A stretch of 64,000 bases of DNA from Microbacterium sp. APC 3901. GTDB lineage: Bacteria > Actinomycetota > Actinomycetes > Actinomycetales > Microbacteriaceae. The stretch lies in NCBI RefSeq assembly GCF_030407765.1, contig NZ_JASDCU010000001.1:186001-250000 (forward strand), written 5' to 3'. Positions within the stretch are counted from its first letter, which is position 1, and each line of letters begins with the position of its first letter. Below are positions 42,733 to 51,498 of this stretch, in pieces. Below the pieces are notes generated by a model, which searched no databases, was not told the DNA's origin, and worked only from the letters and a program-made list of their open reading frames with translations. A program made the position numbers and the translations under genes.

Positions 42733-45636
42733 TCAGCCCCACACGCGGGCTCGGGGTTCTGCGCTGTCGAGCCGGTCGTCGGCGCTGCGGGCGACCCGCA
42801 GCAGTGCGAGTCCCTGTGTCCCGGTGAGCTCGTGCAGCGTGCAGGTGCCGATCAGCGCCTGCCAGTGCTCGCGGAAGCGCTCGGCGTCGCCCCGGCGGCG
42901 GGCGATCAGTCGAGGTACCGCGAGCAGGGTGCGTCCGGGTGAGAGACGATCGGCGAGTCGTTCGAGCGGGCGCAGTCGTGGCAGTCCGGCCGAGTCGATG
43001 CGCAGCAGGAACCGCGGAGTGCGCACCGGCGCGAACAGCTCTTCTACGGCATCCGCGATCACGCGCGCGTCGTCGGCCGAGCCTCCCAGCTCGATGTGGA
43101 TGCGGGTCGGATCCGCGGTGTCCGGCCGAGCCACGATCACGGCCTCGTCGACGCGCCCGATCCGCTCCGCGTCGTGCAGGGTGCGGGCGACGGCGATGGC
43201 CGCCGCCCGGTAGATCTCGGCCGGTCGCCGACGGTCGCGCAGCAGCCGGGCCAGCATCCGCAGCGAGGAGACCGTGGCAGCGACGGTGCCACCGGCGAGC
43301 GCGAGCGCGATCCAGAGCAGCGGGGCGACATCGGCCCCCGAGGCGATCAGCATGCCGATGAGCCCGCCCACTCCGGCTGTTCCGGCCACGAACGCTCCCA
43401 GGGCGCCGGCGCGTGCTGCCTGCGCAGTGCGCAGCAGAGGCGCGCGCGGTGTGCGGCGAATGGCCACGACCTGGCGTTCGCGCGGCTCGTAGCGGTCGCC
43501 GATCCGCCACTCGGTTCTGGTGCTGCTACGGGTCGGCCATCGTTCACGCAGCAGTGCGTCGAGATCGTCGATGGAGGCCGACGTGTCCTTGTCGAGCACA
43601 CGTTCCCACATGTCGAAAGCCGCGGTGGGGAGCGCGTGGCCCAGTCCGCTCACGATCCGACCGTCGCCGTCGGCGCTCAGGCCCCACAGATGCGAATGCC
43701 GTCGGCGCAGTCGAGCAGGTTCGGACGAGTCGTCGAGGTCGACATGCGAGGGGATCGAGCACACGACCGACCAGTTGTGCGCGACCTTCCCGGGCCAGGC
43801 GGGATCCAGGCGCAGGGTGCGGCCCCTTAGCTGCTGTGTGCCCGACGAGGTCGCCACGGTCGTGAGGTCGATGAGGGTGTTGACCGCCGGGCAGTCCCAG
43901 CCTTCGCCCAGCAGCCCGCGGGTGCCGACGAGCAGCCGCACGTCACCGCGGCGGATCAACTCCGACACCGCGGCGACGACGCGCCCGCTTCCGACACCCC
44001 GCACCTCGAGATCACGCACGGGCCCGGTGCCGTCGGTGACGTCGACGGGCGCTCCGAGCAGCTCGACCAGCGCGTCGGCGAGGACGACGGCGTCCTCCAC
44101 GCGGACGCGCAGGTGCTGGGCAGTGAGAAGCACGGGCCGCAGGCCGGCGGTGACGTCGTCGACCGAGAGCAGGTCGAAGGTGCGCAGTGCCCCTGCCGGT
44201 GCGTCACCGGCCAGGCCGCGGTTGTTGCCGTGCTCGACGAAGTCGGTGACGACGACGGCGCGGATGCGGTCGCCGTCGGGGCCGTCGAGCTCTCGGCGGA
44301 GGATCTCGACGGCGGCGTGGTCTTTCGCCGCCGAGAGCGCCAGGGTGCTCTCGACCGGGTTGCGGCCTCGACGGATGCCGCGGTCGGTGAGCGCGTAGCC
44401 GAAGTCTGCGAGAGAGCGTCGGACGTGCTCCCACTGTCGCGCGGCCGCGGGGTCGGCCAGCAGCCGTGCCTGAGCGAAACGCGAGAGCACCGTGAGCAGG
44501 TCATCCGTGGTGCAGCGATCGAGCAGCACAGGCGGGATCGCGGGGATGAGCGGATGGCGCGGTGCGACCTCGCGCAGCACGACAGCGCAGGATCGCGCGA
44601 GAGTGAAGTCCGCCGAGAACGCGCGGTCGAGGCGGGTGACCGATGCCGCCGCGTCGTAGGAGCCGTCTGCGGGTTGCAGCTGCTGCTCGAGGTACGACAC
44701 CGCGTCGGGCGTCGACAGCACCCGGGTGATCATGTCGTGGAGCAGTGCCTCGTGTCGTCGGATGAACCCCGCCTCTGCGGGGGTCGGCTCGGTGAACAGC
44801 ACGTGGTCGCGGTAGGGAGCCAGATGCCCCTCCTTCACCACGGCGGGGGTCGGAACCTCGTAGTCGACCTCGCCGAGCAGCTGGCTGTAGTTCTCGAACT
44901 CGGTCTCGTCGTCGGGAGACGGAAGGGTCGCGGTCAGGCCGATCAGCAGGGGCTCGACGCCGCTCTCGCGGATGCGACCGGCGAGGTACGCGACCACGAT
45001 GGCCCAGTGATCGAGAAGATGATGGCATTCATCGAGCACGACCGTGCGCACACCCGCGGCCACGAGTCGATCGATCAGGGCGACGGCGTTCGGATGCAGT
45101 ACACGGGCGAGTTCGGCGGGCCGCCGCCTCGCGAAGCGCGAGCGCAGGCGCCGGGAGCGGGTGCGGATGCCGGTGCGGTACCTCCCCGGATTGTCGACCG
45201 CGAGTTCGGCGAGCCACGTCGACGCGTCCGCCTCCGCGCGCCCGCGTGCTGTGAGCTCCTCCACCCACACGGCGCGCGCGAGATCGTCGAAGGGCGAGCC
45301 GTCTCCGGTCACGCTGAGCAGCTGATAGGTCAGCGCCGTGAGATCGCCGATCTGCGAGGGGTCGTCCGAGACGGCCGCAGCCTCGGGGGTCAGCGACTCC
45401 GCGGTGCGCACCCACTGCTGACGGATCGTCACCGTCGGCGAGAGCACGAGGGTTCGGTGACCCTCACGCGCGGCGAGCAGCAGGCCGAGCAGGGTCTTGC
45501 CGGAACCGGGAGGGGCGACGATGTGCAGCGGACCCGCTGCTCCCGGCGCGAGACGCTCGAGCACCTCGGCCTGGTAGGTGCGCAGTGTGCCCGGAAAACG
45601 CCACGTCGACAGGGGAAGGGCGGTGACGGGATCCAT
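42733..45636 (-). CDS. SF2 helicase with C-terminal membrane spans
   Basis: This is a 967-residue protein. The N-terminus is an SF2 helicase: APPGSGKTLLG (motif I) near residue 41, VVLDECHHLLDHW (motif II, DECH) near 200, LIGLTATLPSP (motif III) near 235, and the C-terminal RecA lobe with GEGWDCPAVNTLIDL and QQLRGRTLRLD (motif VI). Unusually, about 170 residues from the C-terminus two hydrophobic segments appear (ALGAFVAGTAGVGGLIGMLI and LLWIALALAGGTVAATVSSL), then a cytosolic tail. This suggests a membrane-attached helicase. CAGACT lies nine bases before the ATG. The function is unknown. Confidence 0.78.
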   Translation of the reverse strand: MDPVTALPLSTWRFPGTLRTYQAEVLERLAPGAAGPLHIVAPPGSGKTLLGLLLAAREGHRTLVLSPTVTIRQQWVRTAESLTPEAAAVSDDPSQIGDLTALTYQLLSVTGDGSPFDDLARAVWVEELTARGRAEADASTWLAELAVDNPGRYRTGIRTRSRRLRSRFARRRPAELARVLHPNAVALIDRLVAAGVRTVVLDECHHLLDHWAIVVAYLAGRIRESGVEPLLIGLTATLPSPDDETEFENYSQLLGEVDYEVPTPAVVKEGHLAPYRDHVLFTEPTPAEAGFIRRHEALLHDMITRVLSTPDAVSYLEQQLQPADGSYDAAASVTRLDRAFSADFTLARSCAVVLREVAPRHPLIPAIPPVLLDRCTTDDLLTVLSRFAQARLLADPAAARQWEHVRRSLADFGYALTDRGIRRGRNPVESTLALSAAKDHAAVEILRRELDGPDGDRIRAVVVTDFVEHGNNRGLAGDAPAGALRTFDLLSVDDVTAGLRPVLLTAQHLRVRVEDAVVLADALVELLGAPVDVTDGTGPVRDLEVRGVGSGRVVAAVSELIRRGDVRLLVGTRGLLGEGWDCPAVNTLIDLTTVATSSGTQQLRGRTLRLDPAWPGKVAHNWSVVCSIPSHVDLDDSSEPARLRRRHSHLWGLSADGDGRIVSGLGHALPTAAFDMWERVLDKDTSASIDDLDALLRERWPTRSSTRTEWRIGDRYEPRERQVVAIRRTPRAPLLRTAQAARAGALGAFVAGTAGVGGLIGMLIASGADVAPLLWIALALAGGTVAATVSSLRMLARLLRDRRRPAEIYRAAAIAVARTLHDAERIGRVDEAVIVARPDTADPTRIHIELGGSADDARVIADAVEELFAPVRTPRFLLRIDSAGLPRLRPLERLADRLSPGRTLLAVPRLIARRRGDAERFREHWQALIGTCTLHELTGTQGLALLRVARSADDRLDSAEPRARVWG

Positions 45637-45676
45637 GGCCTGCCCAGTCTGTCAAAGAGCGGGTCCGGACATCGGC

Positions 45677-45682
45677 TAGACT
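45677..45682 (+). promoter_or_regulatory. -10 box of the SRP RNA gene
   Basis: TAGACT lies 7 bases before the predicted RNA 5' end. A convincing -35 is not seen. Confidence 0.55.
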
Positions 45683-45689
45683 TGTCGAC

Positions 45690-45777
45690 GGCTCTCCGCG
45701 TGGCGGCATCCAGGCCAATTCCCCCAGGGCGGAAACGCAGCAAGGGTAACCGGGCTCTGCTGGGTGCGCGGAGAGTC
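45690..45777 (+). ncRNA. ffs: signal recognition particle RNA, small bacterial type
   Basis: The outer helix pairs GGCTCTCCGCG (45690-45700) with CGCGGAGAGTC (45767-45777). The conserved SRP helix-8 apex CAGGGCGGAAACGCAGCAAG with its GGAA tetraloop (here within GGCGGAAACGC) identifies the RNA. It partners with Ffh to deliver nascent membrane proteins to SecYEG. A TTCTTTTTGT run follows as the terminator end. The length, about 88 bases, is normal for the small type. Confidence 0.93.
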
Positions 45778-45826
45778 ACTTTCTTTTTGTCAGCGTCCTC
45801 CGGGGGAGTCCTGACAGGATCGTGAC

Positions 45827-46444
45827 GTGACAAGGCCAGATGTGATCAGCACCGCCGATTCCCCGCGTTCCAGTGCTCTCGGTCGTTTCGCAGCGCCTCT
45901 TCTTCTGGTCGCCCTGATGTGGGCCGTGCAGCTCGTCGATGCGATCCTCCCCGGATCCTTCACGGGATTCGGGCTCCGCTCGTGGGATCTCTCGGGGCTC
46001 GGCGGCATCATCGTCGGCCCACTCCTGCATGCGGACTGGGCGCACCTGATCGGCAACACCGTGCCGCTGCTCGTGCTCGGCTTCCTCGTGGCCGTCGAGG
46101 GCGCTCGCAGGTTCTGGATCGTCACCGCCTTCGCGGCTGTGATCGGCGGTCTCGGCACATGGCTCGTGAACGCGCCCGGGGCGTTGACTGTCGGCGCGTC
46201 CGGGCTCGTCTTCGGATACTTCGGGTACACCGTGATGCGGGTATTCGCGCCGGGGAGGGTCGCACACCGAGTGCTCTACGCGATCGTCGCGCTCATCGTC
46301 ATCGGCCTCTACGGCGGGTCCATGCTCGCCGGCGTCGTCGGCGCGCGCGAGGGCATCTCGTGGCAGGCGCATCTGTTCGGCGCGATCGGCGGCGGGCTCG
46401 CCGCATTCGTCGGCAGAGGCAGCGTCCAGACCCGGCGCCCATGA
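45827..46444 (+). CDS. rhomboid-family intramembrane serine protease
   Basis: This 205-residue protein has six predicted spans. The catalytic Ser125 is in VGASGLVFGYFGY and His182 is in WQAHLFGAIGGG, the rhomboid dyad. The HADWAHLIGNTVPLLVLG segment is the family motif in spans 1-2. It cleaves membrane protein substrates within the bilayer; the substrate is unknown. CAGGAT lies six bases before the GTG, suggesting a leaderless start. It overlaps the next gene by 4 bases. Confidence 0.92.
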   Translation: MTRPDVISTADSPRSSALGRFAAPLLLVALMWAVQLVDAILPGSFTGFGLRSWDLSGLGGIIVGPLLHADWAHLIGNTVPLLVLGFLVAVEGARRFWIVTAFAAVIGGLGTWLVNAPGALTVGASGLVFGYFGYTVMRVFAPGRVAHRVLYAIVALIVIGLYGGSMLAGVVGAREGISWQAHLFGAIGGGLAAFVGRGSVQTRRP

Positions 46445-47184
46445 GCACGACCAGGAGCAGCCGAGGCGCCAAGACCAGCAGGAAGCCGGCAGCCAGGAAG
46501 CCGGCAGCCAGGAAGCCGGCAGGCAGGAAGCCGGCAGGCAAGAAGCCGGCGGGCCGTCAGAGGTCGCGCACGCGTCGTGCGTCGCCGCGTCGTCAAGCGC
46601 AGCAGCGGATGCGCCGAACGAAGCTGCTGCGTCGCATCGCGTTGTCCGCCGCGGCTGTGATCGTCGTCGCGCTCGCCGCGGTGCTGATCCCGCTGGGCCT
46701 CGCGCACGAGAGACCGCTGGCGATCTGCATCACCGATCCGACCACGTTCCCCGAGTCGGGCGTCGCGGGGTGGCAGGGCGAGCAGCTCGAGAACGCCGCG
46801 ACCATCATGCAGACGGCGACCGCACTCGGCTTCGGTCGCGACGGTCAGATCCTCGGGGTGATGACGGCGATGGGCGAGAGCAGCCTGAACAACATCGACT
46901 ACGGAGACTGGGAGACGATCGGGTTCGCCAACCCCGACGGCAGCCGGACGACGAGCATCGGGCTCTTCCAGCAGCAGCACTGGTGGGGGTCGGCCGAGCA
47001 GCGCATGGACCCGGCCACCGCCGCGACGCTGTTCTACGAACGTCTCGCGAGGGTGCCCGACTGGCAGTCGATGGACCCGTCCCTCGCGATCCACCGGGTG
47101 CAGATCAACGTCGACCCCACCTACTACACGCGCTACGCGGCGGATGCCACGGCTGTGGTCGACGCTCTCTCCGGGCCCTGCTGA
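46441..47184 (+). CDS. lysozyme-like secreted protein with Lys/Pro/Ala-repeat cytoplasmic tail
   Basis: This 247-residue protein begins with a cationic tail of imperfect KPAAR/KPAGR repeats (residues about 12-42), then one span (IALSAAAVIVVALAAVLIPL) and an extracellular domain. GVMTAMGESSLNNIDYGDW and SIGLFQQQHWWGSAEQRMDP resemble lysozyme-like/transglycosylase domains of actinobacterial cell-wall enzymes, with GES as the putative catalytic region. The histone-like tail would lie in the cytoplasm. ATGA overlap with the rhomboid gene suggests coexpression. Peptidoglycan activity is inferred from the fold only. Confidence 0.7.
   Translation: MSTTRSSRGAKTSRKPAARKPAARKPAGRKPAGKKPAGRQRSRTRRASPRRQAQQRMRRTKLLRRIALSAAAVIVVALAAVLIPLGLAHERPLAICITDPTTFPESGVAGWQGEQLENAATIMQTATALGFGRDGQILGVMTAMGESSLNNIDYGDWETIGFANPDGSRTTSIGLFQQQHWWGSAEQRMDPATAATLFYERLARVPDWQSMDPSLAIHRVQINVDPTYYTRYAADATAVVDALSGPC
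46484..46551 (+). repeat. 15-base tandem repeat encoding KPAxR units
   Basis: Near-identical 15-base units (AAGCCGGCAGCCAGG and variants) are repeated about five times within the coding frame of the lysozyme-like gene. In-frame expansion explains the Lys/Pro/Ala/Arg tail and may vary between strains. Confidence 0.85.
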
Positions 47185-47232
47185 ACGAATTCGCACGGCT
47201 GTCAACCCAGCGAGATCATGAGGTCGTGCACC

Positions 47233-47238
47233 TAGGGT
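47233..47238 (+). promoter_or_regulatory. leaderless -10 box of pta-ackA
   Basis: TAGGGT lies exactly six bases before the GTG start at 47245 and no Shine-Dalgarno site is present. Confidence 0.6.
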
Positions 47239-47244
47239 GGAGCT

Positions 47245-49368
47245 GTGGCGCAGAGCATCTACATCACCTCGGCCGAAGGCCATACCGGTAAGTCGACCAT
47301 CGCCCTCGGCGTGCTCGATGCGCTCATGCGCGTCACGCCCCGGGTCGGCGTCTTCCGCCCGATAGCGCGCTCGGTCACCGAGCGCGACGACGTGCTCGAG
47401 CTGCTGCTCGCGCACGACGGCGTGCACCTCGACTACGACGACTGCATCGGCGTGACCTACGACGATGTGCGCGACGACCCGGACCGGGCGCTCTCGACGA
47501 TCGTCGCCCGGTTCAAGGCCGTCGAGGCGCAGTGCGACGCCGTGGTCGTCATCGGCAGCGACTACACCGACGTCGCCAGCCCCGCGGAGCTCGGATACAA
47601 CGCCCGGATCGCGGCGAACCTCGCCGCACCCGTGCTGCTGGTGCTGAGCGGTCGTGATCAGCAGCGTCAGGCCGAGCAGCTCGGCACGACCACCGCGCGC
47701 ACGCCCGCCGCGGTCGGGCAGATCGGCGCGCTCGCGCTCTCCGAACTCGAGGTCGAGCGTGCAGAGCTGTTCGCCGTCGTGGTCAATCGCGCCGACCCCG
47801 ACGCACTCGCCGACATCGAGGCGGCCGTCTCCGCGGTGCGTCCGCAGAAGACCACGCCCGTATGGGCGATCCCGGAGGACCGCACCCTGGTGGCGCCGTC
47901 GATCGACGGCATCCTCGCCGCAGTTGACGGCCGTCTCATCAAGGGCGACCCTGATCGTCTCGGCCGCGAGGCCCTGACGATCGTCGTCGCGGGCATGTCG
48001 ATGGTGAACGTGCTCCCTCGGCTCACGGAGGAGTCGGTCGTGGTGATCCCCGCCGACCGCACCGAGGTGCTGCTGGCGACGCTGCTCGCCGATGCCTCCG
48101 GCACCTTTCCGCGGGTCGCCGGCATCATCCTCAACGGCCCCTTCCCGCTGCCGGAGCCGATCGTGCAGCTGCTCGACGGCTTCACCTCGACCGTGCCGAT
48201 CATCACGACAGACCTGGGCACCTACGACACCGCGGTGCGCGTGATGGGAGCACGGGGCCGGATCTCTCCCGAGTCCCGAGGCCGCTATGACCGCGCTCTG
48301 GGACTCTTCCAGACCCACGTCGACATCGCCGAGCTCACCACTCAGCTGGGTCTCGCGGAGTCGCGCGTCGTGACTCCGCTGATGTTCGAGTACGGGCTCA
48401 TCGAGCGCGCACGCTCCGACCGTCGCCGCATCGTGCTGCCCGAGGGCGATGACGATCGCATCCTTCGCGCAGCGTCCACCCTGCTGGCGCGCGAGGTCGC
48501 CGACCTCACGATCCTCGGTGACGAGTCGGTGATCCGGGCCCGCGCGGTCGAACTGGGGGTCGACATCTCGGCAGCTCAGGTGATCAGCCCGACCGATCCT
48601 GAGATGGTGCAGCGCTTCGCGACGGAGTATGCGCGACTGCGTGCGCACAAGGGCATCACGCTGACCCAGGCAGCCGACACCGTCACAGACGTCTCGTACT
48701 TCGGCACGATGATGGTTCACCTCGGGCTCGCGGACGGCATGGTCTCTGGCGCCGCCCACACGACGGCGCACACCATCCGCCCGTCGTTCGAGATCATCAA
48801 GACGAAGCCGGGGGTCAATGTCGTCTCGAGCGTCTTCCTGATGGCACTCGCCGATCGTGTGCTCGTGTACGGCGACTGTGCCGTCATCCCCGATCCGACC
48901 AGCGAGCAGCTGGCCGACATCGCGATCTCGTCGGCGGCCACCGCGCAGCAGTTCGGCATCGAGCCCCGAATCGCGATGCTCTCGTATTCGACCGGTGAAT
49001 CCGGGTCGGGGGCCGATGTCGACAAGGTCCGCGCAGCCACCGCCCTCGTGCACGAGCGCGCACCGGAGCTGCTCGTCGAGGGCCCGATCCAGTACGACGC
49101 CGCCGCCGACGCCGCGGTGGCGAAGGCGAAGCTCCCCGACTCCGCGGTGGCGGGGCGCGCGACAGTCTTCGTCTTCCCCGATCTCAACACCGGCAACAAC
49201 ACCTACAAGGCCGTGCAGCGCTCGGCGGGCGCCGTGGCGATCGGTCCGGTGCTGCAGGGCCTCAACAAGCCGATCAACGACCTGTCGCGCGGCGCGCTGG
49301 TCGACGACATCGTCAACACCGTGGCGATCACGGCCATCCAGGCGCAGTCCGAAGGAACGACCGCATGA
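47245..49368 (+). CDS. pta: phosphate acetyltransferase
   Basis: This 707-residue enzyme interconverts acetyl-CoA and acetyl phosphate. The N-terminal BioD-like domain starts ITSAEGHTGKSTIALGVLDA, the P-loop-like region. A DRTGG domain occupies the middle (about 215-330), and the C-terminal PTA catalytic domain (about 380-700) contains RIVLPEGDDDRILRAASTLL and AMLSYSTGESGSG. This is the long, E. coli-like form. It overlaps ackA by 4 bases, so the acetate pathway is an operon. The GTG start is leaderless. Confidence 0.95.
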   Translation: MAQSIYITSAEGHTGKSTIALGVLDALMRVTPRVGVFRPIARSVTERDDVLELLLAHDGVHLDYDDCIGVTYDDVRDDPDRALSTIVARFKAVEAQCDAVVVIGSDYTDVASPAELGYNARIAANLAAPVLLVLSGRDQQRQAEQLGTTTARTPAAVGQIGALALSELEVERAELFAVVVNRADPDALADIEAAVSAVRPQKTTPVWAIPEDRTLVAPSIDGILAAVDGRLIKGDPDRLGREALTIVVAGMSMVNVLPRLTEESVVVIPADRTEVLLATLLADASGTFPRVAGIILNGPFPLPEPIVQLLDGFTSTVPIITTDLGTYDTAVRVMGARGRISPESRGRYDRALGLFQTHVDIAELTTQLGLAESRVVTPLMFEYGLIERARSDRRRIVLPEGDDDRILRAASTLLAREVADLTILGDESVIRARAVELGVDISAAQVISPTDPEMVQRFATEYARLRAHKGITLTQAADTVTDVSYFGTMMVHLGLADGMVSGAAHTTAHTIRPSFEIIKTKPGVNVVSSVFLMALADRVLVYGDCAVIPDPTSEQLADIAISSAATAQQFGIEPRIAMLSYSTGESGSGADVDKVRAATALVHERAPELLVEGPIQYDAAADAAVAKAKLPDSAVAGRATVFVFPDLNTGNNTYKAVQRSAGAVAIGPVLQGLNKPINDLSRGALVDDIVNTVAITAIQAQSEGTTA

Positions 49369-50585
49369 GCGCCATCCTCGTCATCAACAGCGGGTCCTCG
49401 TCGCTCAAGTACAGCCTGATCGACATCGAGAACGAGAACGAGCTGGCCGCGGGCCTCATCGAGAGGATCGGGCAGGAGCTCAGCGCGATCCGGCACACCG
49501 TCCGTCCGGACACCACCGCGGATGCCGTGGTGACGATGCTCGACGCCTCGTACGACTCCGAGCGCCCGGTCGCCGATCACGGAGCGGCGTTCACGGTGAT
49601 GCTCGAGCAGTTCGCCGAGCACGGTCCGCTGCTCGACGAGCATCCTCCGGTCGCCGTCGGTCACCGCGTGGTGCACGGCGGGGCGAGGTTCTATGCGCCG
49701 ACCCTCGTCACGCAGAACGTCGAGGAGCAGATCGAGGAGCTCTCGGTGCTCGCCCCGCTGCACAACCCTGCGAACCTCGCCGGCATCGTCGCGGCGAAGG
49801 CGGTGTTCTCCGACGTCCCGCACGTCGCGGTGTTCGACACGGCCTTCCATCAGACCCTGCCGCCGGCCGCCTACACCTACGCGATCGATGCTGAGCTCGC
49901 CTCCGAGCACAGGGTGCGCCGATACGGATTCCACGGCACGAGCCACCAGTTCGTGAGCGAGTCGGCCGCCGCGTTCCTCGGACGCGACCTCGAGAGCCTG
50001 CGGCAGATCGTCTTCCACCTCGGCAACGGCGCATCGGCGACCGCGATCGACGGCGGCCGATCCGTCGAGACGTCGATGGGGCTGACGCCGCTCGAGGGGC
50101 TCGTCATGGGAACCCGTTCGGGAGACCTCGACCCCGCGGCGCTGGTTCATCTGTCGCGGCGAGCCGGGTACTCGATCGACGATCTCGACGCGCTCCTGAA
50201 TTCGCGCAGCGGCCTGAAGGGGCTCGCCGGGCACAGCGACATGCGCGACATCCTCGCGGGCAGGGAAGCCGGAGACGCGGCGGCGACGCTCGCCTTCGAC
50301 GTCTACATCCACCGACTGCGCGCCTATGCGGGGTCGTACATCGCCCAGCTCGGCGGTGTCGATGTGATCTCCTTCACCGCGGGGGTCGGCGAGAACGCGG
50401 CCGCCGTGCGCGCCGAGGCGATGGCCACGCTCGGATTCGCCGGCGTCGAGATCGATCAGGGGCGCAACGCGGCGCGGCAGCGCGGCATCCGACGGATCTC
50501 CACCGACGACTCGCGCGTCGCCGTGCTGGTCGTGCCCACCGATGAAGAGCTCGAGATCGCCAGGCAGACGTCCCGCATGCTCTGA
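49365..50585 (+). CDS. ackA: acetate kinase
   Basis: This 406-residue enzyme makes ATP and acetate from acetyl phosphate and ADP. Signatures include VINSGSSSLKYSLID at the N-terminus (ASKHA phosphate 1), GHRVVHGG near residue 103, FHQTLPPAAYTYAID and RRYGFHGTSHQFV (about 185-197). Length and order match the family. ATGA overlap with pta implies translational coupling. Confidence 0.97.
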   Translation: MSAILVINSGSSSLKYSLIDIENENELAAGLIERIGQELSAIRHTVRPDTTADAVVTMLDASYDSERPVADHGAAFTVMLEQFAEHGPLLDEHPPVAVGHRVVHGGARFYAPTLVTQNVEEQIEELSVLAPLHNPANLAGIVAAKAVFSDVPHVAVFDTAFHQTLPPAAYTYAIDAELASEHRVRRYGFHGTSHQFVSESAAAFLGRDLESLRQIVFHLGNGASATAIDGGRSVETSMGLTPLEGLVMGTRSGDLDPAALVHLSRRAGYSIDDLDALLNSRSGLKGLAGHSDMRDILAGREAGDAAATLAFDVYIHRLRAYAGSYIAQLGGVDVISFTAGVGENAAAVRAEAMATLGFAGVEIDQGRNAARQRGIRRISTDDSRVAVLVVPTDEELEIARQTSRML

Positions 50586-50627
50586 TCGACACGCCTCCGG
50601 GGGTTACCGCCTGGCGCCGGGCCGCAC

Positions 50628-50633
50628 TACGCT
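50628..50633 (+). promoter_or_regulatory. -10 box of the HAD/GH65 operon
   Basis: TACGCT lies 59 bases before the HAD start. It is also exactly six bases before an out-of-frame GTG at 50640, where the transcript would begin. Confidence 0.45.
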
Positions 50634-50691
50634 TGCACAGTGGCACGGAGAGGTGCCGGCAATACCCCTCGTCCTTCTCCTGGAGGCTCCT

Positions 50692-51498
50692 GTGCCCGAA
50701 GCCCTGCCCGATCCGCTCCGCGCCGAAGGCGTCCTGTTCGACCTCGACGGGGTGCTGACGCCGACCGCCGAGGTGCACATGCGCGCCTGGAAGGTCGTGT
50801 TCGACGACGTGTTCGAACGCTGGGGCATCGCGCCTCCGTACTCGGACTCCGACTACTTCGACTTCGTCGACGGCAAGAAGCGCTATGACGGCGTGGCGAG
50901 CCTGCTGCGCAGCCGCAACGTCGAGATCCCGTGGGGAGCGGTCGACGACCCGCCCGAGGCCGAGACCATCTGCGGCATCGGCAATCGCAAGAACGCCGCA
51001 TTCGCCGAGTCGCTGCGGGGCGAGGGCATCGCCCCGTTCCCGGGCTCGCTCGCGCTCGTCGAGAAGCTGTCGGCCGCCGGCATACCGATCGGCGTCGTCT
51101 CGAGCTCCAAGAACGCCGAAGAGGTGCTCGCCGCCGCCGGCATCCGCTCGTTCTTCCGTGTCGTGGTCGACGGTGTCGTCGCCGAGCGCGACAACCTCGC
51201 CTCGAAGCCCGCCGCCGACATGTTCAGCGCCGGCGCCGTCGCGCTGGGCGTCGATCCCGCCCGCAGCATCGCCGTCGAGGATGCGACCTCGGGTGCGGCC
51301 TCCGCGGCTGCCGCGGGGTTCGCGATCGTCGTCGGCGTCGATCGCGGCACCGGAGCCGATGCGCTGCGCGCCGCCGGGGCGACCGTCGTCGTCAGCGATC
51401 TCGACGTGTTCGTCGACGCCGTGGCCGACCAGGTCGCCGACCCCGATTCAGAACCCGCCGCTCAGGCCACCCGCTCACACGACGAGGACACCGCATGA
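50692..51498 (+). CDS. beta-phosphoglucomutase-like HAD hydrolase
   Basis: This 268-residue HAD-superfamily protein has the nucleophile and acid/base Asp pair in GVLFDLDGVLTPTAEVHMRA (DxD) near residue 17. SSSKNAEEVLAAAGI supplies motif II, and ALGVDPARSIAVEDATSGAASA is motif IV. The cap domain and the fusion of partner gene GH65 point to beta-phosphoglucomutase, converting beta-glucose 1-phosphate to glucose 6-phosphate. GTG 50692 is chosen because GGAGG lies 5 bases upstream. It overlaps GH65 by 4 bases. Confidence 0.88.
   Translation: MPEALPDPLRAEGVLFDLDGVLTPTAEVHMRAWKVVFDDVFERWGIAPPYSDSDYFDFVDGKKRYDGVASLLRSRNVEIPWGAVDDPPEAETICGIGNRKNAAFAESLRGEGIAPFPGSLALVEKLSAAGIPIGVVSSSKNAEEVLAAAGIRSFFRVVVDGVVAERDNLASKPAADMFSAGAVALGVDPARSIAVEDATSGAASAAAAGFAIVVGVDRGTGADALRAAGATVVVSDLDVFVDAVADQVADPDSEPAAQATRSHDEDTA

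Noticed and set aside
42733..45636. Member of a named phage-defence system
   Set aside because: No nuclease, methylase or other defence partner is adjacent, so the defence role stays a hypothesis.
46484..46551. CRISPR-like array
   Set aside because: The repeats are contiguous 15-base in-frame coding units without spacers.
46309..49053. Long open frame on the reverse strand across the lysozyme-like gene and pta (over 900 codons)
   Set aside because: It is antisense to well-supported pta and arises from GC-rich third positions; its composition is His/Arg/Asp-rich low-quality protein with no motif.
50640..50888. Leaderless gene starting at GTG 50640
   Set aside because: The frame is out of phase with the HAD gene and gives an Arg-rich peptide; the real start has a good GGAGG site at 50682.
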